A model generated the notes under the pieces. It saw only the letters and a program-made list of their open reading frames with translations. It did no database searches and was not told the origin of the DNA. The position numbers and the translations under genes were made by a program. Of a stretch of 64,000 nt of DNA, positions 58,478 to 64,000 are shown piece after piece (the first letter of the stretch is position 1; the number at the start of each line of letters is the position of its first letter). Source of the DNA: Bryoerythrophyllum caledonicum (Eukaryota; Streptophyta; Bryopsida; Pottiales; Pottiaceae); contig OZ020514.1 of assembly GCA_963971425.1 (NCBI GenBank), positions 12,963,218 to 13,027,217 on the forward strand. The letters are read 5' to 3'.

Positions 58478-59666
58478 ATGGACTTATCCAACGGACTCGA
58501 AGGTGTTCCAGTGTCGGTGTGCTTGGATAGCACAAAGGTCCATGAGTTACAAGGATTTACTTACATTTGTCACTCCTAGATGTCTACCATTGCAACCCAA
58601 GTACTTAATGTGAAAATGGAATCCTCAAATTCTTGCCATGATTGCAATTATAGTAGGTGTGTTGGACGACATGGGTGCACTTGTGGGATGAAAAATCTCA
58701 ACCAAACACCATATACAAGCCGAGGTTGACTCCAAAGTATCCTTCTTGACCAACCTGTAAGTGTACAATTTTTCTTCCTAAGTACCTTGTTGTACACTTT
58801 GTATTAAATTTTCTGCTTTGTACAAGATTTGTACAGCATGTATATTTATTGATTGATTAAAGCCTTGGGCATGATTTGATGGAGGAGATATTGTTGTGCG
58901 GTGAAGGTTGTTCCAGGGAGCCGAACGAGGTTGTTTGTCCTGGCCACAGAAACAGGCTTTCTTTGCAGGAATGCACTAGGTCATGCACTTGTCCGCGTTC
59001 ATGTGGAAATTGAGTGGTCCAAAATGGATCACTTATTGCAATACAAGTGTTTTGGTCTGGGGATAAAGTGTGGGGTCTAAGATCTAAGAATTGTATTTCT
59101 AAGGGTAGTTTTGTGTTTGAGTATGTAGGGGAGATTGTGACAGATGCTGTGTTGATGCATTGGAGGGCCTCAGGAAGACTAGGGAAGTCAGACGCATACA
59201 CTATGACGCTCAATGCCAAGTGGAAAAAGGAAGAGTATCTGGATAATGTTACATTTTGCATTGACGCCACAAAATTCTCGAATGCCACAAGGTTTTTGAA
59301 TCATAGGTATTTTCTTCGAACCCCAAAATGTATATAGATGATTGTTTTGAAATTTTGTTGGAAAACTATGATTTGTAGTTTGATTTTGGTTTTGAATTTG
59401 TGTGTGCCTGTTTTTTCTACGAATGTAAAGATGCAAACCTTATAGATGTCCCAGTTAATTTCAACAATAGTGACATGCGATTATACCACGTAGCCTTCTT
59501 TGCACGAGTCAATATTCCGGCTTGGGAGAAATTGACTTGGGATTACGGCTGTTGCTTTTATAGATCAGAGGTTAACGAGGTAGATGTTGTATTTCCTTTT
59601 CATTGTAAGTGTGGTAGCACTCACTGTCGGGACACAGTAATTGACGATCCACCATTCAACTCGTAG
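58478..59666 (+). pseudogene. SUVR-type SET-domain histone methyltransferase, decayed
   Basis: Three segments. 58478-58756: DLSNGLEGVPV, GFTYI and a pre-SET Cys cluster (SCHDCNYSRC...CTCG, TPYTSRG). 58863-59306: CPGHRN, CTCPRSCGN, VVQNGSLIAIQVFWSGDKVWGLRSK in part, FVFEYVGEIVTDA, FCIDATKFSNATRFLNH. 59423-59666: CKDANLID, HVAFFARVNI, LTWDYG and post-SET CKCGSTHC. This matches the plant SUVR1/2/4 clade (histone H3K9 methyltransferases), including the NHRCxDANLI form. Lesions: TAG at 58577, TGA at 58727 and 59011, a phase mismatch at the first intron, and GA where the acceptor AG is expected at 59421-59422. No WIYLD N-terminus was found; this may be a truncated copy. Confidence 0.8.
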
Positions 59667-60204
59667 TCAACATTTCTAATTTTGAGTGAAATAATCCTAC
59701 ATGTTGTGATGGAAGATCAAATTCCATAACATGTTGCATCATTTCAACTAGACCAAATAAACAATTATATAATTTCAATTTTATTGGACCTCACAAACAA
59801 TTCAACATTTACTATTTTATTTGACTTTGCCAAAAATTTGGGAATTCCATAATTATGTAGTTTTTAGTATGTTGTGATGTTTTTTCAACTGAAATATAGG
59901 TATTACATGTATGACATGTTGTACATATTGTATGAAATTGGTACTGACCCCATGAAAAAAACACAGAAAGGTAGGATATTTGTAAACTATAAAAAATACT
60001 TAAACGTCTGAGATTGTCTCATTGGCAAATTGGCAACCTAATTACATACATACTTTAATGCCAAGTGTTCAAATATGTAACTCAAAGTATCCATGGTTAC
60101 ATTTATAAGACTTTCTTTTACACAAAAGGATTAACACTGCAAAGAATTAGATTATATAATAGAAACTAGCATTCCCTTCTTTGAATCAAGATTGTCAAGC
60201 TCTT
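59667..60204. other. AT-rich spacer, no gene seen
   Basis: No recognisable coding or RNA feature. It separates the convergent SET pseudogene and the minus-strand gene. Confidence 0.4.
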
Positions 60205-61977
60205 CTATATCCATGTTACAAAAGAATCTTTCCATAACAGCATAGCCTTGCGCATGCCTTCATCACAACCAGGATACTTCTGAACCATCCATGTGTCATA
60301 ACTTGTGTGGTGACCGCCCACTACAAGGCAAGGAAGAGAATAATCAACAAACACATATGTTCAAAAGATGTGCACACAAAACCTAGTGATGTAAATGGAA
60401 GTTAGTACGCAAAAATGTGCAAGTTAATACTCCAAAAATTATAGTACTTTTCACCTAGGTACTAACCTACCAACGGTTAATCAATAGTTTCAATAGTGGC
60501 AACACCGGCTATAGGTAAACTATTCAGTACATAGCCAACCATTAAAACGCTTTCACTAAACCTAGTTCAACTGTAGAACAAAGTGTAACATCATAGAAGA
60601 AGCAACAAGATCTATATACAATCATTACAAACAAGTACAAACTAGTACGCACTAGTAAGAATCAGCACAAACTAGTACAATTTATGGCAATTCAATTGCA
60701 AACGGTCAAAATAGTTGTCCAAGGTATAAATACAATACGCTATTTTTCTAATCACGTAGGAGCACAATACAATAATTACAAACTGGTACAAACAATACGA
60801 ACAATATATAATTTCACGTACGAAAAGTTTATCACCCGACAAAGACAAGTACAATCATTGCAGTTAGTACAAACGATTCAAAGAATAAAATTGACTTCCA
60901 GTACTAACCCGTAAACACTCCCAATTTGTATGCGTTCTACTTGGTTTCCACATTACTATCATAAGAAACTGCAACAAACAATCCAAATAGTATAATCACT
61001 TTGATTACAAACGTATCATCACCCCAGTTTGTGTATGTTCTACTTGTTTTCACTATATACAAATACTTCTAACCAATGCTATAAATGATCTTTGTACTTT
61101 CATATGTACAATCCTATAGATACAAAAATACGAAGAAGATCAAGTTACCACGGTACTATTTTCCAGATCGTACAGTCTCAAAGTAATAGAATCTTCAGTT
61201 GTACTCCTGCCATAGAACACATAGTAAATACCCTGTACACAAAGGTACTCTTTGTACAAAATGGAGAGAACTAGCTGTAATTTATACAATTTTTTGTAAC
61301 AATTGTCTAGCTTTCTACACAGACTCTAATAGTATTTATCTCCAAGACAAGGAAGACGACAAAGAATCCACCAACGGAGAAATACAATACGAAATAGGAC
61401 TTACCCACTTTGCAATATGCAAAATGAAAATTTTCATCAGCGCTTCCCGTTTTCGACGCTACATTGAATTGAACTTGAAAGGCACTAAAGCTTCTTCCAT
61501 CTTGCAATTCCTATGTAAATTCCACTATGAGATAAAGCACAAACTAGCTACATATTGATATTACAATGGAAGTTACAAAATCCAACATATTGTACAACTT
61601 TTGTACTCACCATAAAATTTTGCAATCTCTTTCTCAGAATGAAAATAAAATTGGAAAAATTGCAAAGACAAACCTTCACGTCCTGTGATTAGCCGATTCA
61701 CATGTGGTGTAGAAGATTGATGTTGAATTTTTGCATCTTCTATAACAACATGCCCAAACAATGCCTCACTACTCCTAATAGCTCGACTAGGAGAGTTGTC
61801 CACAGTGTTACAAAGTCCAAGATAGAAGGCAACGTCGCCAAGCTTTGATTCACGGGTTTCAGAAACATATCCATCGGATGCCATATCCACAAATACAGAA
61901 TGAGCGAAGCACAATGGGAAGTAAGCAATGATGAATTTTTGAACAAGTCTAGGATTTTGGAATCGAAGGTTTGACAT
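60205..61977 (-). CDS. Unrecognised multi-exon gene, partial model
   Basis: Exon evidence, minus strand: 61611-61977 (MSNLRFQNPRL...EKEIAKFY, donor GTGAGT), about 61405-61500 (DGRSFSAFQVQFNVASKTG, donor GTAAGT), 61149-61232 (GIYYVFYGRSTTEDSITLRL, acceptor TGTACAG), and 60205-60320 (GGHHTSYDTWMVQKYPGCDE, acceptor TTGTAG, stop TAG). Two similar candidate exons near 61035-61075 and 60925-60975 both encode K(T/P)SRT(Y/H)TNW. Phase between exons 1 and 2 is consistent; between exons 2 and 3 it needs the donor shifted four bases. The peptides look like real protein, but I do not recognise a domain. It could also be a decaying gene. Introns are rich in GTACAA. Confidence 0.5.
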
Positions 61978-62109
61978 TGCCACAAAACACAAACTAGAAC
62001 AAAAACACATATTACAAGAAAATTATAAGCTAAGTTTCTGTGGAGCTCTTGGGGGTATCTCAATGAGAACCAAGGTCCAAAAGAATAGAAAGTGACGAGA
62101 AACATCTAC

Positions 62110-62620
62110 GTTTGTGCGAAAAATTGACAAAAAGGATTCATGTCAGATAAGCCTTTGTGATACCCTCCTGATACCATGTGACACTCCCGTGATACTTCAT
62201 AACATACCCGGGTTGTCATACCCCTAATTTACACAAGCACTTCAATACTCCATAATATACCCAGGCTGTGATGTAACCCCATCATATACTTGGGCCGTGA
62301 ATAACCTATGACATGCACCCGTGATTCTCTGGGTCACCTAGGTGTATATTATATAAAGTAAAAATATTCAAGTAAAAGTATATATCCTTCCAAAAACATA
62401 GATAATATGCATGCTATAAATGTAAAATACTTAAATGTTTTCAATACCATAGAAACTTGCTGGTATATTATCAAAATAAACAATTATATTTTCACAAAGT
62501 AGATAAAATAAAAGTTTAAAGTAAAATTTTGAAAATATTTTTATTTCCTTATTTTATATGATGCTTTTATTTTTAATAGATACTTTGAAAGAAAGTATAA
62601 AACCAATGTAAGTAGTAGTA
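62110..62620. other. AT-rich region with degenerate short repeats
   Basis: 62160-62345 holds decayed repeats of GTGATAC...CATA(A)CATACCC(G/A)GG(T/C)TGT(C/G)AT. The remainder is AT-rich with no gene seen. Confidence 0.45.
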
Positions 62621-62725
62621 AGAACTTCGGCCTTCAGAAAAGGTCGGCGTGAATGAAGTGTTTGTTTGTTCCTCACACTATATCAATGTCCAAAAGACAA
62701 AGAAAACTGGATGGGAACTACTGCC
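62615..62725 (-). repeat. LINE-family 3' tail, reverse orientation
   Basis: Reverse complement reads GGGGCAGTAGTTCC, then TGTCTTTTGG, AACACTTCATTCACGCCG and a CTTTTCTGAAGG hairpin-like segment, matching the 3' end of the LINE at about 57190-57290. No coding sequence attached. Confidence 0.75.
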
Positions 62726-63149
62726 CCCCAAAAAAATCAATGTACAAGAATAGCGTTAATATGAGTATGAAAAAGAAAACCATGAAAGTGATAAAGGAGA
62801 AAGCATAAAATAAAAGCCTAAAAGTAAAAGCATGAGATCTTCCTAAATTGTAAATAAGCTTGACAATTGGGACACACGCATGCATGGAAACCAATTCTAT
62901 TATTAATATAGATAATAGATAATAGATAACTATGCGGTATGTTATCTACCAATACATCATGAAAAAGGAAGCAAGGACACATGGCGTTGACATTTTGAAT
63001 TTTATTTTTAAAATATTAGTTAACTTACGTAATATTACATTATCCGTTGGAGACAACGGTCGGTATACTTTAATGAAATATGTTATAAATGTGTTCACCA
63101 TGTACGAGTATATTTCATTTTTGAAGTAAGTTATGTTGTCTATCATCCA
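62726..63149. other. AT-rich spacer, no gene seen
   Basis: Contains ATAGATAAT microsatellite-like sequence near 62915 and the block TATCCGTTGGAGACAACGG near 63043, also found in variant form at 38.1-38.9 kb. Confidence 0.4.
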
Positions 63150-63262
63150 AAAGGGGAAATACTTCTGTTCTAGTAATACTTTGGCTCGTGGGCATCAACA
63201 TAGTGGTGGAACAAATATACATTTTATTCATGCTGGCCTCTTTAAGGGACCGGAGTTGTTCT
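63150..63262 (+). repeat. LINE-family 3' tail, forward orientation
   Basis: Shares GTGGGCAT, GTGGAAC(A/G)AAT, TTTATTCA(T/C)GC(T/C)GGCCTC, GGACCGG and a short TTCTTCTTC tail with the LINE 3' end. Confidence 0.75.
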
Positions 63263-63689
63263 TCTTCTTACGACCCAAAACAATGGGAAACAAAATAAGA
63301 AAATATTGCAAAGTTCTAAAATAAAATAGAATGGGTGTAACATTATGTATGGCCTTATCAAATTTTTTACAAACATCGACATAATAAAAAATACCGGAAT
63401 GTATTTTCTGTTGCAATAAATGGGCCCATAACAAAAAAATTGAAAAAGACAAGAAAGATATATTACATGTTAAAAAGATAACTTAAAAAAAGGTAATATG
63501 GGGATTCACATTCGTTATGGACTGTGAAATATACATCTAAAAATATTTCCGTACATTTCAAATAATGAACTATATCTTAGTGTATTTAAGAAACTTACAT
63601 TAAAAAAACAATACAGAAACTTACATCCCAAAGTATAGGAGGATAGGAATAAAAATAAAATAGAAATGTTGTTCTAAGGTGTGAAGAAG
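63263..63689. other. AT-rich spacer, no gene seen
   Basis: No recognisable feature. Confidence 0.4.
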
Positions 63690-63930
63690 AGACGATGGCC
63701 ACTTTATTGTACAGTCAGGGAAACTAGCACGGTGATGGCTACTGGTTTTGGAGGGAAATTGAGAGTCCGGCACGAGTGCCAAGAAGGCTGCCACAACAAC
63801 AATCAAATCCAACTTGAATCAACGTAGTAATTTGAAAGTTTTATATACCGTCCTCCCTTATATAGTAGCCCGTCGCGCGTCTTGCATTTGTTTTGGGATA
63901 ATGGCCGAAGGCGAGACAATGTCTCTTGCT
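63690..63930 (-). repeat. Dispersed repeat with TATATAAG motif, copy B
   Basis: Reverse complement carries GCCATTATCCCA, GCGACGGGCTACTATATAAG, a TTTCAAATTAC block and GGCACTCGTGCCGG, in the order seen at 37090-37480. The shared TATATAAG beside CGACGGGCTAC suggests a promoter-bearing element end. Confidence 0.75.
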
Positions 63931-64000
63931 ACACTTCCAATTTCGTACCAAGCGTACAATTTGAAGTAGGGAGACAAATTGTTCTAAGTGATGTGGTAAC

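Overview
The window reads as nuclear DNA of a land plant, probably a seedless one (bryophyte, lycophyte or fern); the lineage is an inference. Only two intact conserved genes are visible: an intronless NAD+-type mitochondrial carrier (697-1656, +) and the splicing factor PHF5A (3552-3884, -). Nearly everything else is transposon or decayed gene: copia and Athila/Tat-type gypsy elements, a CACTA MITE, a MULE-like transposase relic, a very large LINE, CCCTAAA-type repeats and AT-rich spacers.

Layout. 1-4.1 kb: the two host genes and a three-copy tandem repeat. 4159-9055: decayed copia element on the minus strand, LTRs and 5-bp target duplication intact. 9.1-13.2 kb: spacer with degenerate tandem repeats. 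13.2-16.1 kb: MULE-like transposase pseudogene (-). 17.6-18.5 kb: low-complexity repeats. 19.58-22.16 kb: copy 1 of an unnamed coiled-coil/RING-H2 family. 22215-36885: gypsy element with 890-bp LTRs, gag, pol and a long extra ORF that reaches the 3' LTR. 36.9-40.7 kb: AT-rich repeats. 40751-40920: perfect 48-bp inverted repeat. 41.63-58.23 kb: copy 2 of the RING-H2 family; its last intron holds a CACTA MITE (43543-43878) and a 13.4-kb LINE (43953-57338). 58.48-59.67 kb: SUVR-type SET-domain pseudogene. 60.2-62.0 kb: an unrecognised multi-exon minus-strand gene. 62-64 kb: repeats, including two fragments that share the LINE 3' tail.

The most interesting object is the LINE. It has an 11-bp target duplication, a (TTC)n tail, ORF1, a 1.6-kb G-poor spacer and an ORF2 that encodes, in order, a 2A-like DxExNPGP motif, an APE endonuclease, reverse transcriptase, a segment resembling the PCIF1-type adenine methyltransferase fold, RNase H, a CCHC-type finger and a PD-(D/E)XK-like endonuclease. 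Two endonucleases in one ORF is the hallmark of the Dualen/RandI group; adding 2A and a methyltransferase-like segment would be unusual.

A second window-wide signal is that almost every premature stop, in transposons and decayed genes alike, is one C-to-T step from a sense codon (CAG, CAA or CGA). This fits deamination of methylated cytosine. The gypsy element has over 20 such stops although its LTRs differ at only about 16 positions, all in the first 350 bp.
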